Shown: in pieces, positions 1 to 7,725 of the stretch
Layout: each line of letters opens with the position of its first letter
Position numbering within the stretch: position 1 is the stretch's first letter
NCBI GenBank assembly: GCA_900466945.1
Contig: UBNV01000012.1
Location: 1 to 64,000 of the forward strand
From: Hyphomicrobiales bacterium
GTDB lineage: Bacteria > Pseudomonadota > Alphaproteobacteria > Rhizobiales > Rhizobiaceae
Reading direction: 5' to 3'
DNA: 64,000 nt
The notes under the pieces: generated by a model
What the model was told of the DNA's origin: nothing
Database searches by the model: none
What the model saw: only the letters and a program-made list of their open reading frames with translations
Program-made: the position numbers and the translations under genes

Positions 1-435
1 GGGGGTAAAACACCGGTTACCTTTGGTCGCCCGATTGATAATCAGAAGGTCAGGCGTGTAGCTCTTCCGGCCAGCGCTATCCGCGTCGAGGCTCAGCGAT
101 TTCACCAGAGCCTCATCGTTCATTGCGACCAGTTCCGTGGCTGCCTTGGTGACCGGAAGACGGAGATTTTCTGTCAGCACCACGAGATCAGGATTGCGTT
201 ATGCAACAAGACCAATCCCGCGTTCCAGCAGCCGCCCTTCAGCCACCGGCACGGCACGCAATACGGATGCGATCTCGTCCATCCCGGCGGCCAGTGCTCG
301 CTGGAGTGAGGACACAGACAACGCGGCTTCCACCAGGTCTTTCACGAGGGTGCCGAGCGAGAGGGACATCTTCTCGAGATCAACTGCGTGGGCATGTTTC
401 GTCGCGTCAGCGACGGAGCGGTTCTTATGCGTCAT
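1..435 (-). pseudogene. Conserved-looking hypothetical protein, interrupted by an in-frame stop, cut by window edge
   Basis: Translation from the ATG at 435 (good Shine-Dalgarno CAGGAG 8 bases upstream) gives MTHKNRSVADATKHAHAVD and continues for about 78 codons to a TAA near 199-201. Reading on in the same frame the protein-like sequence resumes at once (RNPDLVVLTENLRLPVTKAA) and stays open to base 1. The simplest reading is one gene with a nonsense codon, perhaps a former CAA. The downstream part contains YTPDLLIINRATKG, a PD...hydrophobic-strand pattern that might belong to a PD-(D/E)XK-like fold, but the end lies outside the window. I do not recognise the family. It lies beside the polysaccharide cluster, where decayed genes are common. 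Confidence 0.45.
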
Positions 436-441
436 AATCAA

Positions 442-906
442 ATCTCCTGTTGAATTGACCAGGATCGATGCTCACCTCGGCCAAAGCGGACACGGGTCCG
501 CCGAAGCGGAAACGAGTTCCACATTCGAGCCGGTGAGCACGAGCCGGAGGGCGCGTCAGTCAGCGATCAGAATGGATCGCTCCAGCCGCCGCCCGAAGAT
601 TTCAACAGGAGAAGGACGAGAAGATGCTTCCGATTGCGAAGCGAAGCAGTTAAGGGTCGACATAGTCGGTGACCTTTCGAAGGAAGGTTGCTGGTCAGGC
701 CCTCATTTGGTGTTACAGCACCGGCGGGGCCCGCTAAGTGTCTGCAGAACCAGGATGTTTCCGAAGACACTGTCGACATAGCCCGGAAAATACGCTCCGG
801 CAAGGGGCAGAACGCATCCGGAACAAAGAGCTCCGGTATGGTTAATGTGGAGCTCTCTCCGGAACTGCCTCGCAGCACAAGATACCATTGTCTGGGGCCG
901 AAGGGC
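442..906. other. Gene-poor stretch, no supported gene
   Basis: About 465 bases between the broken gene at the left edge and the end of the first polysaccharide gene. Open frames exist on both strands (up to about 100 codons) but none has a recognisable protein pattern or convincing ribosome binding site. I see no clear repeat or terminator. Confidence 0.4.
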
Positions 907-2745
907 TTATGGGTCTGCTGTTTGCTGAAGCGGCTTATACAGTAAAAACTGCCGACCTAGCGCCCGGCTCGTAGCGATCAGCTCGTAGGCCGCTGGAAAA
1001 TCGAGACCAGCGCCGGTTAGGAGGTTGACGACATCCGGCTCCGGATTGGTATCGAGCAGGATGAAAGCCTGATTAAGGCGCTGCGGATCTGCAAAGCCGA
1101 TAACCAACTCTCCATAGATATTTTCCGCGGGTCTGCAGCAGGTAAAAACAGGATGCCCCGGTGAGCGGCCGCCGATGGCATAAACTAGCCCTGGGATCTG
1201 ATTGAAGCCGATCACATCATCGCCAGAAGCGAAACCATGCGAGAAAGCAGCAGCGCGAATTTCGGTGACCAAACGGCTGGTTTCAGCGTCAAGCAGCATA
1301 GTCACCGGTGGCTCGCCCACAAGTGTGGGATGTTCTTGCATGGCCATCGTGCGCGGCTTGATCTGTGCCGGTTGTCGCCAACTGCCCTGCAACACATTAC
1401 TGGTCGTGTACGCGCAAAGGGCAACACAAACAACCTGGATCAGGCGTCTGCTGACAAATCCACGGCCAGCAAGAAGCCACAGCAGTGCGAGGATGAGTGC
1501 GAACCAGGGGGCCGCATAGAACTGAATGACATTGAAGATTGGATTAGACGTTCCGAGCGAACCGGCTACGGGAGCGCCGAGCAGAAACAAAAGTACGATC
1601 CCGGCGCGTGCGCCGATATGGGTTCCCGACCTATCATACGACAAGAAGACCATTGAACCAAGTAGCAGCACCCAACCGACCTGTATGGCAAGATAGAAGC
1701 GAGTGAGCCCATTTTCAGGTGACGTCTGCAGGCGATCAGCAACGTCTACCGAGAGACCGCTAGGCGTTGTGACCAGCACCGCCGACACGATGATGCCCCA
1801 GGACAGCACAGGCCACTGACCTAGTCGCTCCCGTAGCTTCTGCGGTAAAAGGCCAAGAGCGATAGCGACGAGAATCGCGAGGCTCGGAAGGAATAAAATT
1901 GCGCCAGTAAGAAAGAGGATACCGACATCCTTAGGGTAAGCGAGCAGCTTGGCTGCCGGGTTGTGATAACCCAGCGACTGGTAGATTTTCCAGCCTTGCA
2001 AAAAGTCCTGGAGTGCCAGTGCAGGTGGCCGTTCGGCGACAAAGGTGAATAGCAACCAGCAGACAAATCCCGCGCCTACCCAGAGTGCAAAACTGAAACT
2101 ACGCGCTGGTCTGGCGCACACTGCGGATGCGACGGCAGTCATTACCAGCAGCGAAAGTGCGGTGGGAAATTTTGCGAACAAGGCAATGCCGAATGCCAAG
2201 CCATAGAGCAAGCCCAAGCCACGATATCGACCATCGGTACCGGCCAAGCTAGCCAAGGCAAGCAACGTCAGGCCGGTCAGCACGTTCACAGAGATGGCGG
2301 TAAAGGTGTAGTAGCTGGGCGTCAAATAGGACCATTGATAGTGCAGCAAGCTTCCTACTACTAGCACCAATAGCACCAACAAGCGATCGCTAGATGCGCT
2401 GACCAATTGTCCATTGAACCATGGCCGAACGCTGGCAACGCCGAGAGCCAGTGGCAGGGCCGAGCTGACAACCAGGATCATACCAGCAATTCGATAGTAG
2501 ATTGGATTGTGTCCTACGAGGCTGAACAGGTAGCCTCCGAAACGGTAAATAGCGGATACGTTTTCCTGAATCTCGTCCGGATATCTTGCCGCTAGCAGGT
2601 ATATGCCCTCGTCACGAAACCCAATCCCGCGACCGGCTTCTATCGCCAGCAATACGAGCATACTGGCGATCATCGCGACTAGCAAAAGCAGAGAGACGAG
2701 ATCGATACGCCGGCCCGACAATCTGCGACTGAGTTCCAACACCAA
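907..2745 (-). CDS. GT-C-like polytopic membrane glycosyltransferase
   Basis: 612 residues, a hydrophobic protein with roughly 10-12 membrane segments and a C-terminal soluble part (about residues 450-612). The acidic pair in GFRDEGIY near residue 43, in the first loop after the first membrane helix, matches the aspartate/glutamate motif of GT-C enzymes (ArnT/PMT-like and Gtr serotype-converting transferases), which use polyprenyl-phosphate sugars on the periplasmic face. It is a paralogue of the 610-residue protein encoded at 7726-9558: both share (F/T)DEG, TPSY and a C-terminal GLxxAxGxRSxGxP pattern. It starts with TTG directly after the stop of the methyltransferase gene, so it is the last gene of the operon. 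The sugar it adds cannot be told from sequence. Confidence 0.65.
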   Translation of the reverse strand: MVLELSRRLSGRRIDLVSLLLLVAMIASMLVLLAIEAGRGIGFRDEGIYLLAARYPDEIQENVSAIYRFGGYLFSLVGHNPIYYRIAGMILVVSSALPLALGVASVRPWFNGQLVSASSDRLLVLLVLVVGSLLHYQWSYLTPSYYTFTAISVNVLTGLTLLALASLAGTDGRYRGLGLLYGLAFGIALFAKFPTALSLLVMTAVASAVCARPARSFSFALWVGAGFVCWLLFTFVAERPPALALQDFLQGWKIYQSLGYHNPAAKLLAYPKDVGILFLTGAILFLPSLAILVAIALGLLPQKLRERLGQWPVLSWGIIVSAVLVTTPSGLSVDVADRLQTSPENGLTRFYLAIQVGWVLLLGSMVFLSYDRSGTHIGARAGIVLLFLLGAPVAGSLGTSNPIFNVIQFYAAPWFALILALLWLLAGRGFVSRRLIQVVCVALCAYTTSNVLQGSWRQPAQIKPRTMAMQEHPTLVGEPPVTMLLDAETSRLVTEIRAAAFSHGFASGDDVIGFNQIPGLVYAIGGRSPGHPVFTCCRPAENIYGELVIGFADPQRLNQAFILLDTNPEPDVVNLLTGAGLDFPAAYELIATSRALGRQFLLYKPLQQTADP

Positions 2746-3486
2746 CTAGCCCTTTTCGCACACCAGGAAAATACTGGAGCACAGGTCGGGATAGACTTGC
2801 CCCAACAAGTAGCAGCCTTCAAGGTATTCCTTGGAAATGATGTCGGTCTGCAGCAACCGGTCCCATTGGAAATTTGCCAAAGCCTTGAAGAAGATGCCGG
2901 AGCGGTGCACTACACGCAGGCCGGCAGCAGCTGCATCTCGCTCGAGTGTGTCAAGCGAATATGTACAACGGTGTCCGTGCTCATACTCGGCTGGCGTTAC
3001 GGCCGCGTTGTGGGAAATTAGGCCCATTCGTACAGCAATCTGGCGGGAGGGGGCATTGGCATTGGGGCAGACCAGAAAAAAGCGGCCATCCTCTTCAAGC
3101 CATTCGTCGTTGACCTTCCGCAGAACTTCTACAGGATCGTCCAAGTGTTCAAGTACATGCGTCATAACGATATTGTTAAAGTGGCGGGACAAAACCGCTT
3201 CCTCGAAGAGTGCGTTCACATAGGTCACCCCTTCACCAAGCCGCGATCGGGCTTCGTCGATAGCTCGGTCGGAAGCCTCAACGCAGGTGATGTCGTCTGA
3301 CAGTGGCAACAGGTGCCGCGTGAAGTCTCCGCGCGAGCTTCCCAGCTCCAGCAGGTTGCCGGGGCGAAAAAATGGTGTCATCGAGCGCATCATGAGAGGA
3401 TGCATGACGTCGAAATCGAAGTTATAGGCATACTTGTGGTCAGCCGTATCTCGAAGTTCACTATTGTAGTCGCGTTGGTCCATCAT
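2746..3486 (-). CDS. SAM-dependent class I methyltransferase
   Basis: 246 residues. Motif I is LLELGSSRGDFTRHL (about residues 46-60), followed by the acidic strand end ITCVEAS and the conserved THVLEHLDDP segment typical of Methyltransf_11/23-type enzymes. Such enzymes in O-antigen clusters methylate sugar hydroxyls or N-acyl side chains, but the acceptor here is unknown. The start overlaps the stop of the GNAT gene by four bases (ATGA), and its stop abuts the start of the membrane transferase, so it is translationally coupled within the cluster. Confidence 0.75.
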   Translation of the reverse strand: MMDQRDYNSELRDTADHKYAYNFDFDVMHPLMMRSMTPFFRPGNLLELGSSRGDFTRHLLPLSDDITCVEASDRAIDEARSRLGEGVTYVNALFEEAVLSRHFNNIVMTHVLEHLDDPVEVLRKVNDEWLEEDGRFFLVCPNANAPSRQIAVRMGLISHNAAVTPAEYEHGHRCTYSLDTLERDAAAAGLRVVHRSGIFFKALANFQWDRLLQTDIISKEYLEGCYLLGQVYPDLCSSIFLVCEKG

Positions 3487-3935
3487 CTCGCGCCATCAAG
3501 CTCCATAAACATTGTTAAAGTATCACCACTGCGGTTAACCTCTGAGAAGCCCAGAGTGCGATAAAGCCGAAGGGCAGCGTCGTTCTCACGATATACTTCG
3601 AGACGCACCGTCCGTATGCCGGCCACGCAAGCATGTGTAATAAAGGCTGCCAAAAGAGCATTGCCGATGCCTTTGCGCTTCCAACTTGGTATCACACTAA
3701 CGCTAGAGATGAAGCCGGCTGCCGGATCATCGAGATAGCCCGCAACCAGCCCCACCAGTTGCCCTTCCGCCCATGCTTCATAGCGCCTGCCAACACGCAC
3801 TAGTTTTTCTGCGTAGGCATCAATCTCAACGCGATCACTCAGAGGGGGCACAAAGCTGCCATCCGCTTGCCGGAGATGGTCAGCAATTTCGAGGACAGAT
3901 GCCTTATCGCGACGATAGTCGATTGCGTAGTTCAT
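3483..3935 (-). CDS. GNAT-family N-acetyltransferase
   Basis: 150 residues with the acetyl-CoA binding motif A region VSVIPSWKRKGIGNALLAAF (R/K-x-x-G-x-G) and the later YRTLGFSEVNRSG element, both standard for GNAT proteins. In this cluster it is a candidate for N-acylating the amino sugar made by the VioA-like aminotransferase, a step done in other bacteria by left-handed-helix (VioB, FdtC) or GNAT enzymes (WecD-like). That role is inferred. Its start overlaps the previous gene stop by four bases and its stop overlaps the methyltransferase start. Confidence 0.75.
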   Translation of the reverse strand: MNYAIDYRRDKASVLEIADHLRQADGSFVPPLSDRVEIDAYAEKLVRVGRRYEAWAEGQLVGLVAGYLDDPAAGFISSVSVIPSWKRKGIGNALLAAFITHACVAGIRTVRLEVYRENDAALRLYRTLGFSEVNRSGDTLTMFMELDGAR

Positions 3936-4891
3936 CTTTCAAGGACCGCTAAACCGAAGCCATCGCGCCCGAAGGCGTTTCCGTTGTAGAGCATAAACAC
4001 GTCAGATCCCAGTGTGAACAGATGTGGATAGCATTGCATCTCGCTGTCCCATTCGCCCACGCTTGGAGGAAAGGACGGAAAACTATCATCACGCCTCCAA
4101 TTCAGTAGATCCGTGGACCAAGCGAAACCAAGCCGATAACTGCGAGCCGAGTTGGTGCGGAAATCAGAGGCGTATCGGTAGCAGAATGCCATGAGGTATT
4201 GCCCGTCGACCTGTACCACCGTTGGCAGGGCCTGGCTCTCGTCCTCGCCCAATCGATCGGAAATAATCTGGCGGGCTTCTTCCTTTGTCCAGTTGATCCC
4301 ATCAGGTGATGTCGCATGTCCGATCTTGTATATGCGGTCCGGTTGATCTGTCGCTTCAAAGCGACGCCAGCCTAGCCCGAAGATGTACCACATGTGGAAA
4401 ATGTCGTCGATGAGACGAACGAAGCTGTCGCCAACGAGGCATGGTTCGTTGAGGCTGGCGGCGAGTATCGGACCGTCGCCGTGTCGTTGAAACGTCTCTC
4501 CATCGTCGTTGCTGATAGCTAAGCCGACCGCGGTGTCCACTGACACGGAAACGCGTCGGTTCCAGCCTGTGGTATAGCCAAAAATCTGGTTTGCAATCCT
4601 GACCACGTTCATTGGAAAGATGCCGTGTTCGTCAAAGCAACCCAGATTTCCAGTTGAAATTACCGGACTGCTGCTGACCCGGAGCGTTTTGCTAAAATCA
4701 TGCGTCATGTCGACGAAGGCGACGTGACTACGATACTTGCCGTTTGACGTGTCAACGGCGCGAGTGGAAAAATAGACACGCACGAAGTCATCGAAAACAA
4801 GAGTTTGTGGGGACTGGGCAAAGCCCACGCAGCCGGCCGGCAGTGCGCATTGCGAAGGATCAAATACCTTTCCGATCTTGCGCCAGCGCAT
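3932..4891 (-). CDS. Five-bladed beta-propeller glycosidase-like protein, copy 2 of a tandem pair
   Basis: 319 residues from the ATG at 4891, which overlaps the TAA of the upstream gene by one base (TAATG). A longer frame upstream to 5020 is only readthrough inside the neighbour. The protein carries repeated blade signatures (SNDDGETF, ATSPDGINWT, WSTDLLNWRRD) and conserved acidic positions typical of the GH43/GH32/GH130-like propeller superfamily. No signal peptide is visible, so it would act in the cytoplasm. It is clearly a paralogue of the neighbouring 4891-5862 gene (shared start WRKIGKVF/WNKLGRVF, VFDDFVR.YFS, SPDG.(N/L)TWT and the end G(R)(D/E)GFGLAVL). The function in polysaccharide synthesis is unknown; a glycoside phosphorylase or transferase role is possible. 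Confidence 0.6.
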   Translation of the reverse strand: MRWRKIGKVFDPSQCALPAGCVGFAQSPQTLVFDDFVRVYFSTRAVDTSNGKYRSHVAFVDMTHDFSKTLRVSSSPVISTGNLGCFDEHGIFPMNVVRIANQIFGYTTGWNRRVSVSVDTAVGLAISNDDGETFQRHGDGPILAASLNEPCLVGDSFVRLIDDIFHMWYIFGLGWRRFEATDQPDRIYKIGHATSPDGINWTKEEARQIISDRLGEDESQALPTVVQVDGQYLMAFCYRYASDFRTNSARSYRLGFAWSTDLLNWRRDDSFPSFPPSVGEWDSEMQCYPHLFTLGSDVFMLYNGNAFGRDGFGLAVLER

Positions 4892-5862
4892 TAGGTCAGG
4901 TCTCCATCGAGAACGGCAAGGCCAAACCCTTCGCGTCCAACCTGATTGCCCAGGTAGGCCATGTAGGTCTTTCCATCTAACTGGAACACGTGCGGATAGC
5001 TGACCATCTCGGAATCCCACATATCCCCATCAGAGACGTCAATTCCGGCCTTGTCGTCGTCGCGCAGCCAATCCACAAGGTTGGTGCTGCGGGCATATCC
5101 GATGCGATACCCACCAATCTTGCCGCGATAATTAGTGCTGGACCGGTAGCAGAAGAACATATGGTAGAACCCGTCTTTATAAAAAACATCGGGAGACGCC
5201 TGCGCCTCGTCTACCTCGATTCTACTCTCAATGAGGTCTTTGTTCAGCTTCGTCCACGTAAGACCGTCGGGTGATGTGGCCATTCTTATCTTGTATACAG
5301 GCTCGGCCCGACCTGCGATCATCTTCCAAGATCGGCCGGCTATATAGAATAACTGCCACGAACCATTAAACCGCCGGATTTTGGGACCGCTCATGACAAA
5401 AGGCTCGTCAGGCGAGTAGGATATCACCGGTCCCTTACCTAGCTTCCTAAAACTCTCGCCACCATCGAGGCTACGCGCTACACCGATGGCAACATTGAAC
5501 GGTACAGATTCACAACGCGTCCAGCCTGCGTAGTAAGCACGAACCTGGTCACCGTCTCGTGCGACCGATACCGGGTATGTCCCGAACTCATCGAATTCCC
5601 CTAGACCGCCAAGTTGAAGAATGGGCTGCCCACTGATCCTGACGATCCGAAACAGGTCGTAGCGGTCCAGATCTACAAAGCCGCAATAACTGACGTACTG
5701 TCCATTGATATCCGGCTTTGGTCGGCAGGAAAAATAGCACCGGACGAAATCATCGAATATCAACGTCGCGGGCGCTTGTGCGAAATCGCTGAGCCACTGT
5801 CTGTCAGTGACCGTCTGCGGGACGAATACCCGCCCCAGTTTGTTCCATTTCACCATGGTCAC
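4891..5862 (-). CDS. Five-bladed beta-propeller glycosidase-like protein, copy 1 of a tandem pair
   Basis: 323 residues from a GTG at 5862 that overlaps the WbqC stop by four bases (GTGA); an in-frame ATG two codons on (5856) is an alternative. Blade motifs ARSLDGGESF, ATSPDGLTWT and ARSTNLVDWLRDD recur, as in arabinanase/invertase-superfamily propellers. It aligns along its length with the next gene, so the pair arose by duplication. There is no export signal. Similar cytosolic GH43-like proteins without known activity do occur in bacterial surface polysaccharide loci. A hydrolytic, phosphorolytic or purely structural role cannot be chosen from sequence. Confidence 0.6.
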   Translation of the reverse strand: MTMVKWNKLGRVFVPQTVTDRQWLSDFAQAPATLIFDDFVRCYFSCRPKPDINGQYVSYCGFVDLDRYDLFRIVRISGQPILQLGGLGEFDEFGTYPVSVARDGDQVRAYYAGWTRCESVPFNVAIGVARSLDGGESFRKLGKGPVISYSPDEPFVMSGPKIRRFNGSWQLFYIAGRSWKMIAGRAEPVYKIRMATSPDGLTWTKLNKDLIESRIEVDEAQASPDVFYKDGFYHMFFCYRSSTNYRGKIGGYRIGYARSTNLVDWLRDDDKAGIDVSDGDMWDSEMVSYPHVFQLDGKTYMAYLGNQVGREGFGLAVLDGDLT

Positions 5863-6557
5863 TGCAACTCGTAGTGTGGAAGCATTCGATTGCTTATCTC
5901 ATCCGCAGAGTTGAACATCATAACGTCGAGAATGGAAAGCCATGGCACAAATCCGTCGCCGAACTGTCCGTAAGACATCGGTAGAGACTGCAGGAATTTC
6001 AGCTCCACCCCCTGTTCGGCGAAATTCTCACGGATATAGAGGTTTTTACCACCGATCGCATTTATGTAGCTGTCAGCGCCGCGAGCCTTGCAAAGCGCCA
6101 AGACCTTGTCCTCTGCTTTGAGCTGATGATCTATCGGTACCTCCGAAGACACAAGCAGTGGGGTGTGAATTCTGAGATAGTCACACACCAAATGAAGCGA
6201 ATTGAGCAAAAACTTAAACAGGTTACTGTCTGTGTAGCTGAGGATTTGGGCGATTAGTGGCATGACAGAATGAAACTGTGGAGCGTTTCTATATGCACCC
6301 TCGATTGGATTCAGCAGCGTCTTATGGGAAAACTCCGCGGCCAGTTCCCGCTGACCGATATCGAGACGATCGGCGCCGGCCTTCAGTGGCAGCGTAAACG
6401 TCACCGCATTGTCATTGCGAAGAAACCGGTTCCGATTGATCCAACCTTTTTTGGTATACTTGATGTTGTCATAGACGATAAACTCATCCGCCGCGGCTAT
6501 AAGCTGAAAATAGCCAATATAGGGCAGGAAGTAGGGCTGATTGATCGCCAGTCTCAT
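5859..6557 (-). CDS. wbqC: WbqC-like family protein
   Basis: 232 residues beginning MRLAINQPYFLPYIGYFQLI, the hallmark of the WbqC family (Pfam PF08889), followed by the conserved WINRNR segment and a C-terminal DVMMFNSADE region. Family members lie next to VioA/FdtB-type sugar aminotransferases in O-antigen clusters and are thought to take part in attaching acyl or amino-acid groups to the amino sugar, though the reaction is not firmly established. Here it directly follows the VioA-like aminotransferase with a four-base overlap, which supports the same assignment. Confidence 0.8.
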   Translation of the reverse strand: MRLAINQPYFLPYIGYFQLIAAADEFIVYDNIKYTKKGWINRNRFLRNDNAVTFTLPLKAGADRLDIGQRELAAEFSHKTLLNPIEGAYRNAPQFHSVMPLIAQILSYTDSNLFKFLLNSLHLVCDYLRIHTPLLVSSEVPIDHQLKAEDKVLALCKARGADSYINAIGGKNLYIRENFAEQGVELKFLQSLPMSYGQFGDGFVPWLSILDVMMFNSADEISNRMLPHYELQ

Positions 6558-7669
6558 ACAGCGGCAGCCTTGGCAATGGTAGCCACGATGCGATCCACAT
6601 CATGCCAAGCCAAATCAGGGTAGATTGGGAGGCACATGATGCGTTCAGATGAGGGGCGAGCAACACCAAAATCGCCAGTTGCCGATGGGAGATGACTGTA
6701 GGCTCCCAGGTCACACAGCAGTGGGTAGAAATAGCGCCGAGCGTAAATATTCTCCTCTTTCAGAAGTGCATGGAGCTCATCGCGGCTGATCGGGAAGTCG
6801 TCTGTAATCAGCACCGGAAAATAGCTGAAATTAGGTGCTTTTGCAGAGCCCTCAAGGCAACGAATGCCTCTCACATTGGCGAGCGCTGCGCGGTAGCGTG
6901 CGTCGACCACTTTCCGCGCAGTGATGGCATCGTTGATATGACGAAGTTGCACCAGTCCCATCGCTGCATTGATTTCACTCATCTTGCCGTTGAGGCCCGG
7001 ACTTGCCATTTCAGTTTCACTAGCTAACCCAAAATTCTTGAGTTGGTCCAGACGCGACTTTAACTCGGCGCTGCCGCATATAACGGCACCGCCCTCGAAT
7101 GTGTTGAAGACCTTCGTGGCGTGAAAACTCACAACGGATAAGTCACCGTGCTTGAGGATGCTGCCGTTCCCGTCCCGTACGCCAAAGGCATGGGCAGCGT
7201 CGTAAATTACCTTTAACCCGTGCCGTGTCGCAATCGCGCCAATCTCGGAGGTATCGCAGGGATAGCCGTAACAATGGACGGCAAGAATTGCAGTGGTCTT
7301 CGGAGTGATGGCTTGCTCGATCTGTGTGGCATCCAGATTCAGCGTATCTGGATCTATGTCGACGAAGACGGGTGTCAGTCCGTTCCACATGATTGCGTTC
7401 GATGTGGCGACGAACGAAAAGGGTGTGGTGATCACTTCGCCCGTGAGGTCGAGTGCCTGCAACGCCGTTACCAGTGCAGCTGTACCGCTTGAGAACAGGC
7501 TGAGGTGGGGAACTTCCAAATAAGCGGCGAGCAGCTGTTCGAACTCTTGATGAAGCGGCCCTTGATTGGTCAGGACCCGACGGCTCCAGATACCTTCCAG
7601 ATAGTGGACAAATTCATCGAGCGGCGGCAACGCCGGCATAGTCACGTAAATGGGTTTGTTTTGCATCAC
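6554..7669 (-). CDS. vioA: VioA/FdtB-type sugar aminotransferase (dTDP-4-keto-6-deoxyglucose)
   Basis: 371 residues of the DegT/DnrJ/EryC1/StrS family. The start region (VTMPALPPLDEF..., LTNQG) and GEVITTPFSFVATSNAI-VFVDIDPDTLNLD closely match remembered E. coli VioA, which makes dTDP-4-amino-4,6-dideoxy-D-glucose from dTDP-4-keto-6-deoxy-D-glucose with glutamate and PLP. The PLP lysine lies in SFHATKVFNTFEGG (about residue 182) and the PLP aspartate in IYDAAHAFG. RmlA and RmlB, which supply the substrate, are encoded just upstream in the same operon, while RmlC and RmlD are absent. GTG at 7669 and ATG at 7666 are both possible starts. A 3- or 4-aminotransferase with other stereochemistry cannot be excluded. 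Confidence 0.75.
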   Translation of the reverse strand: MMQNKPIYVTMPALPPLDEFVHYLEGIWSRRVLTNQGPLHQEFEQLLAAYLEVPHLSLFSSGTAALVTALQALDLTGEVITTPFSFVATSNAIMWNGLTPVFVDIDPDTLNLDATQIEQAITPKTTAILAVHCYGYPCDTSEIGAIATRHGLKVIYDAAHAFGVRDGNGSILKHGDLSVVSFHATKVFNTFEGGAVICGSAELKSRLDQLKNFGLASETEMASPGLNGKMSEINAAMGLVQLRHINDAITARKVVDARYRAALANVRGIRCLEGSAKAPNFSYFPVLITDDFPISRDELHALLKEENIYARRYFYPLLCDLGAYSHLPSATGDFGVARPSSERIMCLPIYPDLAWHDVDRIVATIAKAAAV

Positions 7670-7725
7670 TCGACTCGAGAATCACATTCAAGCTAAGGTT
7701 AGTGGCTCCAACTATCGCATACTAG

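Noticed and set aside
567..878. A 103-codon minus-strand frame near the left edge
   Set aside because: Translation has no family resemblance and no ribosome binding site; probably chance.
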